Source: Sphaerulina vaccinii | Taxonomy: Eukaryota; Ascomycota; Dothideomycetes; Mycosphaerellales; Mycosphaerellaceae | Assembly: GCA_022570795.1 (NCBI GenBank) | Contig: JAKUDP010000002.1 | Coordinates: forward strand, 2,542,001-2,606,000 | DNA length: 64,000 bases | Reading direction: 5' to 3' | In this document: one piece after another, positions 21,309-31,634 of the stretch | How the letters are laid out: each line of letters opens with the position of its first letter | How positions within the stretch are numbered: the stretch's first letter is position 1 | Notes under the pieces: generated by a model | Told to the model about the DNA's origin: nothing | Database searches by the model: none | The model's input: only the letters and a program-made list of their open reading frames with translations | Position numbers and translations under genes: made by a program

Positions 21309-22142
21309 ATGGCGGGACGTCGTCATCATGCTGGTTCCAAGAGGTTTGTTCCTGTTTGATGACCTTTGCGGTAGCAGATCGCGTGAGTGACTGACTGACA
21401 ACTTTACAGCAGAAGCTTTCCTTTGACCATTGCGATCACTTCGCTGGTCTATAACTTGTCGATAGCGTTGTCATGCGCATACTTACCTGAGGATCCACTC
21501 TTTATTGGCCTCAGCATACAGTATTATGCTTACGCTGGGAGTCTATTGAGTGTACTCGGATTGGCCGGAATAGCAACAGTAAGAAGAGACATATGCGATG
21601 GTCTTGTGATGCTATTGCTACGCGCATGATCTAACAGAATCGTGAACTTGCAGAGAAACTACACGCTTACGGTCTCCTTCACGCTCTTCCTCCTCGTGGA
21701 CGCTTTCGTATCCGCGATAGTTCGGCTACTTGTCGCGCAGTTCTTCTTCGAAGCCTTCTACGACTACAATGTCTGCACGTCCAACTATGATCCGACGTGG
21801 AGCCCGCGAAACTTCCGACATGACATTGTGACCTCTGTTCGATATCAGAAAGAGTATCTCTGGCAGGCAAGTCATCAAAAAACATGCCGTGTAGCATTGG
21901 GTGCTATTCAAGTGGTTCTTGTTGCGGTGTTGATCTGTTTGACTGTCGCGCAAGGCTCGCTGGCCGTGACAATGAGAAGATTTGCGAATGAATTGGCAAG
22001 GAAGCAAAGCAAGACAATGGAGCAGCATATACTGCTGGTGGCCAGGAGGAAATCGATGATGGAGAAACCACGAAGGAGTCCAGAGCCGTCGCCGTCGCCA
22101 TCTATTGAGTACGACGGGAAGTCGAGGATGGATATGGCGTAG
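21309..22142 (+). CDS. Four-helix integral membrane protein, unknown function
   Basis: Three exons (21309-21343, 21410-21578, 21654-22142) give about 230 residues. A short polar start (MAGRRHHAGSK) precedes four hydrophobic segments: ITSLVYNLSIALSCAYL, YYAYAGSLLSVLGLAGIAT, LFLLVDAFVSAIVRLLVAQF and VALGAIQVVLVAVLICLTV. The loop between helices 3 and 4 is polar with aromatic residues and may face outside. The C-terminal ~50 residues are basic, then Ser/Pro-rich. This tetraspan layout is common among uncharacterised fungal membrane proteins; I cannot assign a family. The second intron ends in CAGCAG, so one residue may be variably included. Confidence 0.7.
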
Positions 22143-22426
22143 AGCGCGGAACACTGGTGTTGACGGAGAATGGATTGATGCTTTATGATACCCAAGGTTA
22201 TACGATTTGTCCAGATTCAAGATTTATGATGGGTACCAGTGTCCTGTATGATATCAGAGGTTCGCCCAGCACTTCGCGTGGATATATCATGGATGGCCAT
22301 GCCGACCTAGCTGGTTGCCAGTGTTCCTCAGAAACGTGTTGACCATCTGCTGTTGGTTCCGAGATTTGAGGAGTGTCCAGCTTTGGCGATACTCTGACCA
22401 GACATTCCACCTCGAAGTGGCCGCCT

Positions 22427-23041
22427 TTAACGAGTTAGCATAATTCTGTCAAAGAGCAGACGGATGCGGAAATGTGTATCTCCAAGCTCAAGACCTTTTT
22501 GAAGTGCAAGCTTCCTGACACACCAAGAACTGGGTATACCGCCGACCTTGCTATACTTACAGCTGTCGCAATTGCAGTCGCACTTCGAGCCGATATGCCA
22601 CCCTAAAGTCTCTCTCGTGTGTGCGCAGTAAGTTCTTCTGATCGGAATCCATACCGCATCTTCTCTTTCCCGCGTCAACAATAACAGCCGGATCTTTGTC
22701 GAGCTTTCCACCTGCTCCGGGATCGAGGTACTCATGAAGCGAGCTTGGTGCCATTTGCACAAGGGCGCAGCTCCAAGGAAGCGACGGGTGGGTGCCACGA
22801 TCCCGCAATGCACACATCTTCTTCGACCGCCTAGCAACTCTTTCCGCTCTCGAGTGGCTCGATATGCTGCAGTCCTTTGGCAATCGGTTGCCGTCTTCAG
22901 CCAGTCTTCAGGCGGGCTCGGTGCTGTGAACCAGAATTGTTTGGCCGAAAGCTTCAGAGAGATAAGACTAGAGGCAGGGAGATATGAGACTACCTCGAGA
23001 AGAAGCTCAGGAGGCAGATCGGCAAGGCCTGGTCCAGACAT
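22427..23041 (-). CDS. F-box protein with cysteine-rich tail
   Basis: A single-exon frame of 204 residues from the ATG at 23041. The F-box lies at the N-terminus: LADLPPELLLEVVSYLPASSLISLKLSAKQF, which binds Skp1 in SCF ubiquitin ligases. Behind it is a Cys/His-rich segment: RRRCVHC, then CKWH, YCAH and SKCDCNCDSC. These could bind zinc, and similar tails occur in many fungal F-box proteins. An upstream in-frame ATG exists at 23173, but the extra 44 residues look unlike a protein start. Confidence 0.75.
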   Translation of the reverse strand: MSGPGLADLPPELLLEVVSYLPASSLISLKLSAKQFWFTAPSPPEDWLKTATDCQRTAAYRATRERKELLGGRRRCVHCGIVAPTRRFLGAAPLCKWHQARFMSTSIPEQVESSTKIRLLLLTREREDAVWIPIRRTYCAHTRETLGWHIGSKCDCNCDSCKYSKVGGIPSSWCVRKLALQKGLELGDTHFRIRLLFDRIMLTR

Positions 23042-24193
23042 CGTTTTTGCTGCAGCCTTGCAAGGCTGAGCATGGATCTTCGGAGTTGGGTTGACAGTAA
23101 CGGCACTGTTAAGAAGGTGGCGCCAGTAGCATAGAAGCTGCCGAAGGAGATGGTGGCGCTGTGTGAGCAACATATGGAAAAATCGTGTCGAGACAACTTA
23201 CAATATGAACAGTGTAGATGCTTTCCACTTTCTGGGACAAACGTACACACGCGCGAAGCACGAGCGACGTGTATATAGAACAGTCGACTGCTGCCTCGTA
23301 CCTGTTGTTGTGTTCGCTTGACAGACTGATGAGATCTTGTTACACATTCTCCAAGCGAACGGTCATGTAAGACATATTAGCGTAAGGTCTCTCGCGCGTG
23401 ACTTCCGCACCAGTCAAGTCTCCTTGCGGCATTGATCATAGAAGAATGTAGATCATTCAGTGCAATGAAATGTTTCGATGCATACCGACAGAAGCTGAGA
23501 CTGTAGTACAAGCGTGATGCCACACATCTAGCACAAAGCGTAGTGTCGCGAAAACAGGCTTTGAAGGCGTTCAGTTCCAACCAAGCGCCTGCGCCTCGTT
23601 TCACTTGTGTGCTGACGTTCGAACGCATCCACCTGTAGCAACGTCAGCGCGATAGATGGTAGGCGATGCTATTTTGTCTTGAGGCAGGCTAAAAAGAGCA
23701 CAATGTTCAGTAGCTCCAGCGAAAGACCTGCAATGACTCGTGCAGACCATCCTCTCCTGCAGGGAGCACATGATCCAGCTCATCAAAAGCTGATCCGCTG
23801 TAATGTTAGCGCGGTCAACATTGACGCTGGGGTGTAGGTGTTGCAGTGAGCCAAGGTAAGCACAAGAGAGCAGTAAGCTTTGTCATGTGAAGTCCTGCTC
23901 CAGATGTTCGCATGGAGCACGGGATCGTGCAGCAGCAGATAGACCGCGGAGTGAGGTCCAAGAGCCCCGAGACCACACACGATGCTGGTGAGTGTAGGCT
24001 GCTTGCATTTTTGATCATGAGCAGCGACCTCATCTTCACCCGGCGGCTGTCAACCACAAATGGGTGAACAGTTCAGCGTGAGGAAACCTTCTCACTCTCC
24101 GATGAGGTCCACCCTCCGCTTTTTCTTAAGCCTGGGGACCACGATTCAGTCCAGCGTGTGTATGACCTCTCATGGAGTCTTCGAAGAGCTCAT
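23042..24193. other. Gene-poor intergenic stretch
   Basis: About 1.15 kb with no coding frame I can support. Together with the next 500 bases, which hold a MITE-like element, this is the emptiest part of the window. Confidence 0.45.
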
Positions 24194-24200
24194 GCTACTC

Positions 24201-24336
24201 AAACCGCCGTGCAGAATAGCTCGGACTTTTTGAAAGCCAGCCAAGCACAGGTTTGTGGAGAGGCCTCACCAAAGCAGGTCGGATTTGGGCGATCGCAGCG
24301 TTTCGAAAAGGTCCGAGCTATTCTGCACAACGGTTT
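24201..24336. mobile_element. MITE-like non-autonomous element (136 bp)
   Basis: Terminal inverted repeats of about 35 bases: left arm 24201-24235 begins AAACCGCCGTGCAGAATAGC, right arm 24301-24336 ends GCTATTCTGCACAACGGTTT. Their core GTGCAGAATAGCTCGGAC is perfect on both sides and the ends AAACCG/CGGTTT match. The 65-base middle also folds partly on itself (GTTTGTGGAG / CTCACCAAAG). The element is flanked by an exact 7-base duplication GCTACTC (24194-24200 and 24337-24343), the footprint of a transposition event. No transposase is encoded; it would have been moved in trans. The 7-base duplication does not settle the superfamily. Confidence 0.75.
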
Positions 24337-24683
24337 GCTACTCTTGCGCGGGGTTGATGCAGCTGTCGGCAGCATGCATGAGGCAGGTAGGCCTACATGC
24401 AGCAGTGGACATGTGCGGGACTGTCGTCGGCATCATCGTGCACTGAGATGGTTCTTCGAGGCGCGTTTCCCAGTGTCCTCGCGATCGGTGCCAGTCTATG
24501 GCCCTGAAGTCCTGGTGATGAGGTCGTCGAAGTTGCGAATGGAGGTCGAGGTGGATCCCCATAACCAGAGACGGGACTTCACGCACAGGTTGGAACCCTA
24601 AAGTGCTAGGGCCAAGCACCGTGCAGCGTGGAGGTGTTTTCGTGACACTGATCGCGTGGGTGTCATGGCACAGACACCACAGC

Positions 24684-25209
24684 ATGTCGAACATTGAAGA
24701 GACGTCTGCAGACTGGCGACCTGTCGATCCATATCGCTGCTGCTGGTCCGCACATGTCGTTGAAAAGCAACAAATCGGCTGTATGAGAAGAGGTGAAGGC
24801 GTTCATTGACCGGAAATTAATCGACTTTTGTAGACGCGCCGAGAGAGACGATCTTCAAGGGCCCGAAGGCAGAGCGGAGCTCACTAATTTGCTTTCTGAA
24901 ATGCGCTATTTGCCTTTGCCAGTCGTTCTGCCGAGTCTCTCATCTTCGTTGTCGTCGTTGAGTGGTGTGACAGTCGCTCCTTTCCAGTATTCGCCAACTT
25001 ACGGAGACGAAGGTACGTTCTTGCTCAGCATATCCACCACCTAGTACTTGTACGACCATCCAGAAATTTGCGCCTGCTTTCTCCGCCGTCTCGAAGCTGA
25101 AAAGAGTTTGGAACTCGCCATTCACCCGCGGCATTCCCAACAAGCAAGCACATGCGCATACTGGAGGTTGTTTGGGACAGAGGAGAAAGAGAAGAAGCAT
25201 TTGTTCTAA
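24684..25209 (+). other. Possible small spliced gene, unresolved
   Basis: A coding-looking frame (ERDDLQGPEGRAELTNLLSE, then YLPLPVVLPSL) is open at about 24830-25014. It meets a donor (GAAG|GTACG at 25015) and an acceptor (ATCCAG|AA at 25063), after which the frame continues for ~48 codons to a stop at 25207-25209. A possible first exon starts at the ATG at 24684, but I could not find a splice that joins it in frame. No family is recognised. Confidence 0.22.
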
Positions 25210-25317
25210 CGTTTATTTGGTATAGTCGGCGACACTCGATCGATCTCTTTCTTGCATTCCACGGATCCATATACCCTAATCTGATCCACCAATTTTCCCA
25301 CGATTTGCGATTCGAAC

Positions 25318-26554
25318 ATGTCCTTCTACGACAATAACGAAAACTCATGGGCTGTGCCGGGCCACCAGCCATCATGGGATCAGCAAGCAGCCCCCTCACG
25401 CTCCGCAACAGCATCTGCTATGTCGCATCAGTCTGATGGCAATGCATTCGCATCGCAATTCGAAGAGATCGATCGTGCAACAGATAACCTCATGAAGAGC
25501 GGCAAGTGGCTACCTGGACCAGCAGTAACTGTGGGAGGACCAGGCCGAAGAGAGAGCATGCCCGCGCCTAATCGTGCCTTTGACTTTGGAGGAGACCCAC
25601 GGAGAGGAGGAGGAGGACCACCGGCGCGGCACCAGTCCGTCAGCAGTGAGATCAGCAACAGCGAACGTCCAGGATCCGCTGGTCTGCAAGGCTTCTATGC
25701 TGGCCAGAGATTTCCTGGCAGGCAACAGAGTGAAGCCGAGCAGATGTTGCAGGCGAAGCGTAGAATGGCAGCTCAACGCGAGCGTGAACTGCGTAATTAC
25801 CACCAGGAGCAGCAGTATAACAGGAGTGAGTCAAGCTCCACGATCTGTGTCAGAGCAATATATTGACAGGAGCACAGGTGGCAAACAACAAACACAAGAT
25901 CGATCCCTGAGTCCTGCTGCAACCATGAGTGAGGAAGATCGTCGTGAACTGATTGCACGTCAACATCGTGCACTGTATGGCGAAGGCTCGAGCCTTTACA
26001 ACACGGACGGTTCGCGGGCGTCTTCCCAGGATGCTCGCACCTCGAGTGTTGGCCGCGGGCCCTCACCATTGGCATTTGACTCTTTCGGTCAAGCTCAAGT
26101 TGGAGCTGGAGCTGGAGATGGATCAGTGCAAATGCCACCCCGTGAGCGTGCTGAAAGTACTGCATCTCCAGTCTCGAATCCAGCTGTTCACCAATTTGCT
26201 TCGCTAAACGATGCGCAACAGAGTAGCCGTAACTCGAATTCCTCGCCTGGCGAATCGCCGCCACTCGCTGGACAATCCAAGGCTAGTGCATCAGGTGTTG
26301 CTCCGATCGGGACAAGACCAGTACAGGCTCCTGGTCTCGGGAAGCGCTCCACCACGCCGCTTACGCCCTCCTCGCTCAGCTATGGGTTCAATGCGAGCGA
26401 GAACAGATCCGGGCATACTGGTGCTGACCATCGATCAACATCGGCTGCCTCCAACTCATCTCACCCGAAGGAGGGAACGAGCAATTGGGGAAGCAACAGT
26501 GGCAGCTGGGGTCCGGGCAAGAACCTCTCTGTTCAGCCTTCTGTATGGGGTTAG
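25318..26554 (+). CDS. Disordered Ser/Gly/Gln-rich protein, unknown function
   Basis: Two exons (25318-25825, 25878-26554) encode 394 residues. The splice A|GT at the second of two nearby AGs restores one frame (NR-SGKQQTQDRSLSP). The N-terminus (MSFYDNNENSWAVPGHQPSW) and a short helix-prone stretch (EIDRATDNLMKSGKWLPGP) look conserved in type. A second charged helix (AEQMLQAKRRMAAQRERELR) and SEEDRRELIARQHRALYGE follow. The remainder is Ser/Pro/Gly-rich and ends in GSWGPGKNLSVQPSVWG. There is no membrane segment or enzyme motif. Probably a cytoplasmic or nuclear scaffold of filamentous fungi; function unknown. Confidence 0.75.
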
Positions 26555-27329
26555 AACTCTCTCGAACGACGATTGTATGAGATCACAGCAGTTTTGTGTG
26601 CAACAGAAGTCGACGACGGGTTAGCGGTGGAGTTTTCTTATTGTGGCATTGACGGCATGTGGGATTGGTGTCTTTGGTTCGGTTTGGTTGCGAAAATTGC
26701 GGACTCTACTGTTCGTCAGCATTTGGGGCGATGGATATATGAGCACGGGTTCGCGGTTTCAAACGTTGGGAAGGTCACACTGATGCGGTCGGAGTATGAG
26801 CTTGGTCTGGCTTGTTCGGCATTGTTCAAGTTCGTTTTGGAGATATCCCTTGGTACATACGCGCTCGTTGAGACGATGCTCTGGAGGTGGATCGGGCACT
26901 GGGTGGAGTTCTTTTGGCTTTCGGATTTGCTTCAACAAATATCCATATGCGGGCGCGTTACTTGCCTTCGGACGACCAGGAATCGCGTAATCCGTATCGA
27001 GAATGGAAGTGAAGTTGCGCGCAAAGTGACCCGGAGTCCAGAACGTAACGAAATGTTTGAATCTTGTCATCGCGAAGTGTGAATGTGAACGTTGCAGTAT
27101 GTACATGTAGTAGAGACGCGCTAGCTGTGAATGTGGAGATGCGGCTCTTCTGGACCCCTGTCCTGTCCTGTTCTGGTGAAGCGATCTGGTTTCTTTGAAC
27201 ACGCACAACCACTGAACAACAACCTCCCTCACGACCAACGCCTCGAATACTGACATTCCGAGATCGATTTGCCCATACCCACGAGATCTGCGCCCACAGT
27301 GAACAACAAACCGCATCCCAATCGCCAAA
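26555..27329. other. Intergenic stretch upstream of Sec61 beta
   Basis: About 775 bases. Two long overlapping frames on opposite strands (26573-27082 plus, 26759-27421 minus) lack domain features and are not called. The region probably holds the 3' untranslated region of the disordered-protein gene and the Sec61 beta promoter. Confidence 0.4.
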
Positions 27330-27962
27330 ATGGTGAGCACTCCTGCCCGAACAGCACCTCCGCCGGCGCCGCAATGCCACCAGCACATGTAGACGAAATG
27401 CTGGGGCTTGCGCGTGAGCACGAGGAGAGAAATAATATGGAAGAATTGGCCCAGTAACTAACAAGAGAATGGCTGCAGTCTTCTCCACGTCCTTCATCCC
27501 CGATCAACTCTCCCTCGACCGGCTCCACCACTGCACGACCAGTGTCGCCCAAAGCTCCAGGCGGCCCAGCAACTGCGATCAGGAGAAAGGCGGCTGCCGA
27601 TAGAGCCGACAAAATTGCCAATGCTAGACCCGCGAGCACAAGAGCTGCAGGCGCAGGTGGTAGCAGCAGCACAATGTTGAGTAAGTGTTAGGCGTTTGGG
27701 ACAGTCTGGCATTGCGATGGAATCAGAACGTGAAACAGGAGCATGACCAGGAACAGGTGCTGATATGTCCACACAGGATTGTACACGGACGAGTCGCCAG
27801 GTCTCAAGGTTGACCCATTTGTTGTCATGGTTCTTTCGATCGGCTTCATCATCTCCGTTGTAGCGCTGCACAGTAAGTTCTTTTGGGAACATGTGTTATG
27901 GCCCACGTTGTGGCTAATCTTCTGTAGTCATCGCCAAATTCACAAAGAGGTTCTCCTCATAG
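27330..27962 (+). CDS. SBH1: Sec61 beta subunit of the ER translocon (Sbh1)
   Basis: The small tail-anchored subunit of the Sec61 channel that carries nascent proteins into the ER. Four exons: 27330-27332, 27479-27680, 27777-27872 and 27928-27962, giving 111 residues. The first coding exon is only the ATG: a GTGAGC donor follows immediately, and a CTAAC branch with GCTGCAG closes the 146-base intron. The product then reads M-SSPRPSSP..., AIRRKAAADRADKIANARP, STRAAGAGGSSSTML and LYTDESPGLKVDPFVVMVLS. It ends with the membrane anchor and HIIAKFTKRFSS. All of these are family hallmarks and the phase is correct across every junction. Confidence 0.93.
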
Positions 27963-28821
27963 ACTCGGAGCAAGTCAAACCTTTTAGCAGTTACAGCGAT
28001 CGATATACTGGACAAGAAGGACGACTGCTAGGTGCGTGTCGCACAGAAAAGTACATGATTGGAATCAAACATGAACTCTGTGGCTAGAGACGGATGACCT
28101 TGCGCTTGACGAAGAGGCTCGAGTCAGTATCGATCCAAGTCGAGCAGCAATCGACATATCCAGGCATCAGCACTTTGTACCATTTACCTGTATTCGAACC
28201 TTTACCCAAACTAGCGATGCTTCTATTCGCAAGCATACCTTCTTCCCAGCGGCCGTTTTGATTCTTGACAGCATGCGAAGACACTACTGATGCGGCAATG
28301 TAGAACCATCCCAAGCCTAAGGCTATAGATCCGTGTTCCAAGCAACGAACATGCGATGCGAAGCAGGTACCGGATGAGGCTGAGGCACACGTGCGGGTGT
28401 GCTGATTATTACATAGCACGATGCCCCAAGTCTGATATTTCCCGTGGGGAGGACTTTAGCCGAATAAGAGCTTGAGTGGATCGCGATCGCGGCTACAGAG
28501 GACGCGCTCGTGGCTTGCACGCACGCGCTTTTATTTAGCCCCTCCATGACGGCTTGCATTCTGGCAAAAATGAAGTGAACAAGTATGCTGGACCCGCCGC
28601 AAAGCCGCCTCTTCTAAAAACGATGCAAGCTATAAGAAGGTAAGTTAAAGCTGAACTTCTCAAACTTTGACTGCCATTCAATTGACCCATCTCTAAGATC
28701 CGCTGGACTGTTTTCCTCCCCAAGCTCATCATACTCTGCAGCGGTACCTTCTTTCAGCCGCCTAACTCTACCGAGACTACAGCTTATTCATAACCACACT
28801 ACCCAAAGAAGTCACGCGACG
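27963..28821. other. Intergenic stretch, no supported gene
   Basis: About 860 bases between Sec61 beta and the aldo-keto reductase. Minus-strand open frames (28084-28419, 28535-28732) overlap and lack features. The 5' side of the reductase promoter is GC-rich around 28480-28530. Confidence 0.4.
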
Positions 28822-29895
28822 ATGTCCGCCCCTACAATTAAGCTGAACAATGGCAAGGAGGTCAGTCTACATGTGCGGCAAGCAAAATCGTCCGCGCGTT
28901 ACTGATCGTGGAGCAGATGCCAATTGTTGGTTTCGGACTCTGGAAGGTAAACAATGATACTTGCGCCGACCAGGTATACAACGCAATCAAGACTGGATAC
29001 CGACTCTTCGATGGCGCCTGCGATTACGGAAACGAGAAGGAGGCTGGTGAGGGAGTCGCTCGTGCGATCAAGGATGGTCTTGTGAAGCGCGAGGAGCTTT
29101 TCATCGTGTCGAAGCTGTAGGTTTGGTAAGATTCGTTGTCTCAGAGGATAGTCGACTGATACTTGCTACAGCTGGAACTCCTTCCACGACAAGGAGCGTG
29201 TCAAGCCTATTGCAAAGAAGCAACTGGCAGACTGGGGTCTCGAGTACTTCGACTTGTTCATCATCCATTTCCCGATCGCTCTGAAGTACGTCGATCCATC
29301 AGTACGCTACCCACCTGGTTTCTTCGATGAGAACGACAAGCTCTCGCTGAGCAAGGCACCACTCGAGGAGACATATCATGCTATGGAGGAACTGTATGAT
29401 GAGGGGCTGATCAAAGCGATTGGTATCTCCAACTACAACGGATCGCTGGTCCTCGACGTCGAACGATACGCGAAGCACCTGCCACAAACGCTCCAGATCG
29501 AACACCACCCATATTTGGTGCAGCAGGATCTCCTCGACTTGTGCAAGAGCAGGAACATTGCAGTCACCGCATACTCTTCATTTGGGCCACAGTCATTCCT
29601 CGAGTTGAACATGCAGAAGGCCAAGGACACGCCTCTTCTCTTCGATCACTCGTCAGTCAAAAGCATCGCAGACAAGCATGGAAAATCGCCGGCACAGGTT
29701 TTGCTCCGCTGGGCAACACAGCGCGGCGTGGCAGTCATCCCAAAGAGCAACAATCAGCAGCGTCTTGCTCAGAACTTGGACGTCACCAGCTTCGATCTTT
29801 CCGACGCAGAGATCAAGCAAATTTCGGATCTGGACCAAGGATTGCGCTTCAACAATCCTCTGAACTATGGCGTTCAGGTACCGATCTTCGCATAG
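28822..29895 (+). CDS. XYL1: NAD(P)H-dependent D-xylose reductase (aldo-keto reductase 2B type)
   Basis: A cytosolic aldo-keto reductase of 320 residues that reduces D-xylose to xylitol, the first step of fungal pentose catabolism; related aldoses are also reduced. Three exons: 28822-28860, 28917-29116 and 29172-29895. The catalytic tetrad is complete: D45 and Y50 in FDGACDYGNE, K79 in VSKLW and H112 in IIHFPIAL. The substrate loop (YPPGFF) and the cofactor-binding IPKSNNQQRLAQN match xylose reductases, as does the closing FNNPLNYG...IFA. The IPKSN...R pattern suggests NADPH preference. A glycerol-dehydrogenase role is a less likely alternative. Confidence 0.9.
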
Positions 29896-30305
29896 ATAGC
29901 ATTACTCGCCCATCTTGGCCAAGATTGTTGTGTAGACTAGGAAATACCAAGTCGGATAAGCACGGGCGTTGGCAGGAGGGACGCTATTGTCACCATTAGT
30001 AGAGATCTATGGAGACAGGCGATAAAGTTTACGACAGCACAGCCTACGTTTGCCAACTTTTCATTCCCATATCTGGTCATGACAGCTCATGTGCCGCGTG
30101 GTGCAAGACTGAATGACGCTCAAGGGTCTCAAGTGGGTCAATGCGTAAGTGGTTTGGCAGCATGGAATCCCTGTCAGAGAGGTTGGCTATGGCTATCCTC
30201 CAAGCTTAGGGACTACGTATGAGTACAGTGTGGGCATATATAAGGACGCGTTCAATGCTGATGTCCCTAGTATACTATGCGAAATTTCAGCACACATATT
30301 CTCAC

Positions 30306-30581
30306 ATGGAGAGATCACCCACTCGTCTGACGAAACGCAACTCAACATACTGGCAACCACCCTCACCTACAGACACATCAGACACAATGTCTTTCTCCAA
30401 GAAGCGAGCAAGGAAGCAGCGGCTTTCCAAGAACAGTCAGCTGTGCAAAGATCTTACAGATCGCCAGAAGATCATACAGCAAGAACACAAGCTCGTCAGA
30501 AAGAGTGATCGAATCAAGGCGCAACAGGCAGCACAGGCCAGGGTTGCACAACACAATATGTTTGAAGGACAAGCGGTTTGA
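30306..30581 (+). CDS. Small basic hypothetical protein
   Basis: A 91-residue frame from the ATG at 30306 (upstream starts in the same frame are possible). The first 27 residues are Thr/Ser/Pro-rich, and the rest is strongly basic and helix-prone: KKRARKQRLSKNSQLCKDL, then HKLVRKSDRIKAQQAAQARV. This resembles small nuclear or ribosomal-associated proteins, but I recognise no family. It may be real because of its regular composition; no introns or neighbours help. Confidence 0.38.
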   Translation: MERSPTRLTKRNSTYWQPPSPTDTSDTMSFSKKRARKQRLSKNSQLCKDLTDRQKIIQQEHKLVRKSDRIKAQQAAQARVAQHNMFEGQAV

Positions 30582-31634
30582 ATTTATCGTCCGCAATGGC
30601 AGTCACCAATACCTCACACGAGTGACTATCCTGTTTGGGCGGTGGAGAGCAAAGGACGGATTGGACCAAGGGCTGGCTCGGGTTAGGTCTTGATTCTGGC
30701 TGGCTAGAGGTTCCATGACTCGACTGAATCATGTGTACGATGAGAGGATGAAGGCACAGAGTAACGAATGGGACTAATGTACTTCTACATCTGTAGCAGA
30801 GATGAAATTTTCGCGATGGAGATATGTAGGTTGTCACAATTAGACAGTGCAAAACTGTATGTCTGATCCCGTCTGAGATGAAAGTAAACAAATGAGCATC
30901 CGTTTACCGATATACATGAACGGAGCTCATGATGAAGCGTCTGAGATAGGCCGCTGGTAGGAGCTGCTGATCTGGACCCAGCGAACATTTCACGTTGTCT
31001 TGTAAGCACGCGATGGCGCTCGCAAAGGGTCTCGTATGTGTCGAGATGACACTGTGATTCTTTGCCCTCTGAGCTGTTCAGCTTTCTCTCTCCTTCTGCA
31101 CCCTGAACATCTATAATCATTGTAAGTCCTTGAAAGCACAGCGTTCTACCAATGTTTTGAGAAGGGCGCCTTATTTCTCTGGTGGACCGCTCCAGTCGCA
31201 AAGGGAAGTTCGATACTGAATTCGAGTGCCATGCCTACAGCGACAAGCACGCAGGTAATGGGCTTTGATGTTCCGATATCAACCAGGCCACCGCCACGCT
31301 GGAAGGTGATGGAACAAGTTCTTACCGATGCTGTTGTCGTACAGATGCAAGATCAGGAGAGAGAGGAGAGAGAGGAGAGAGAGGAGGTGTGTGAAGCGGA
31401 GACCTTGGCGCCGCTCAAATTGATCCTTGCTGACTGACACATTCGTCATTGGTCATTGGTTTGAGAAATCCGCAACAAACGAACTTGCAAACACATACAT
31501 TGCCACCTTCACATTGACACAAGACGACTCTGAAGATTACCAATAGAGCACCACGGCTAGACTCTACCGGGCAAACGACTGGTCTTCCTCCACATGGACG
31601 TACAGGAATAATATCTCCAGAACCAAGTGCCAAG
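30582..31634. other. Intergenic stretch upstream of the helicase gene
   Basis: About 1.05 kb with no supported gene. A 68-codon frame at 31231-31437 contains the nonanucleotide repeat listed next and is not called. Confidence 0.4.
31356..31387. repeat. GGAGAGAGA tandem repeat (3.5 copies)
   Basis: Three perfect copies of GGAGAGAGA plus a partial fourth, about 250 bases before the helicase start codon. Purine-only microsatellites of this kind are common in fungal promoters and can vary in copy number. Confidence 0.8.

Noticed and set aside
24158..24601. 147-codon plus-strand frame
   Set aside because: It spans the MITE-like element and its target duplication, so it is very unlikely to be a gene.
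26573..27082. 169-codon plus-strand frame after the disordered protein
   Set aside because: It begins with a non-ATG codon and lies where the 3' untranslated region should be; composition looks random.
26759..27421. 220-codon minus-strand frame beside Sec61 beta
   Set aside because: It overlaps the Sec61 beta 5' end and another long frame on the opposite strand; no domain or ordered composition.
31231..31437. 68-codon frame containing the GGAGAGAGA repeat
   Set aside because: The frame is open mainly because the purine repeat lacks stops; no other evidence.
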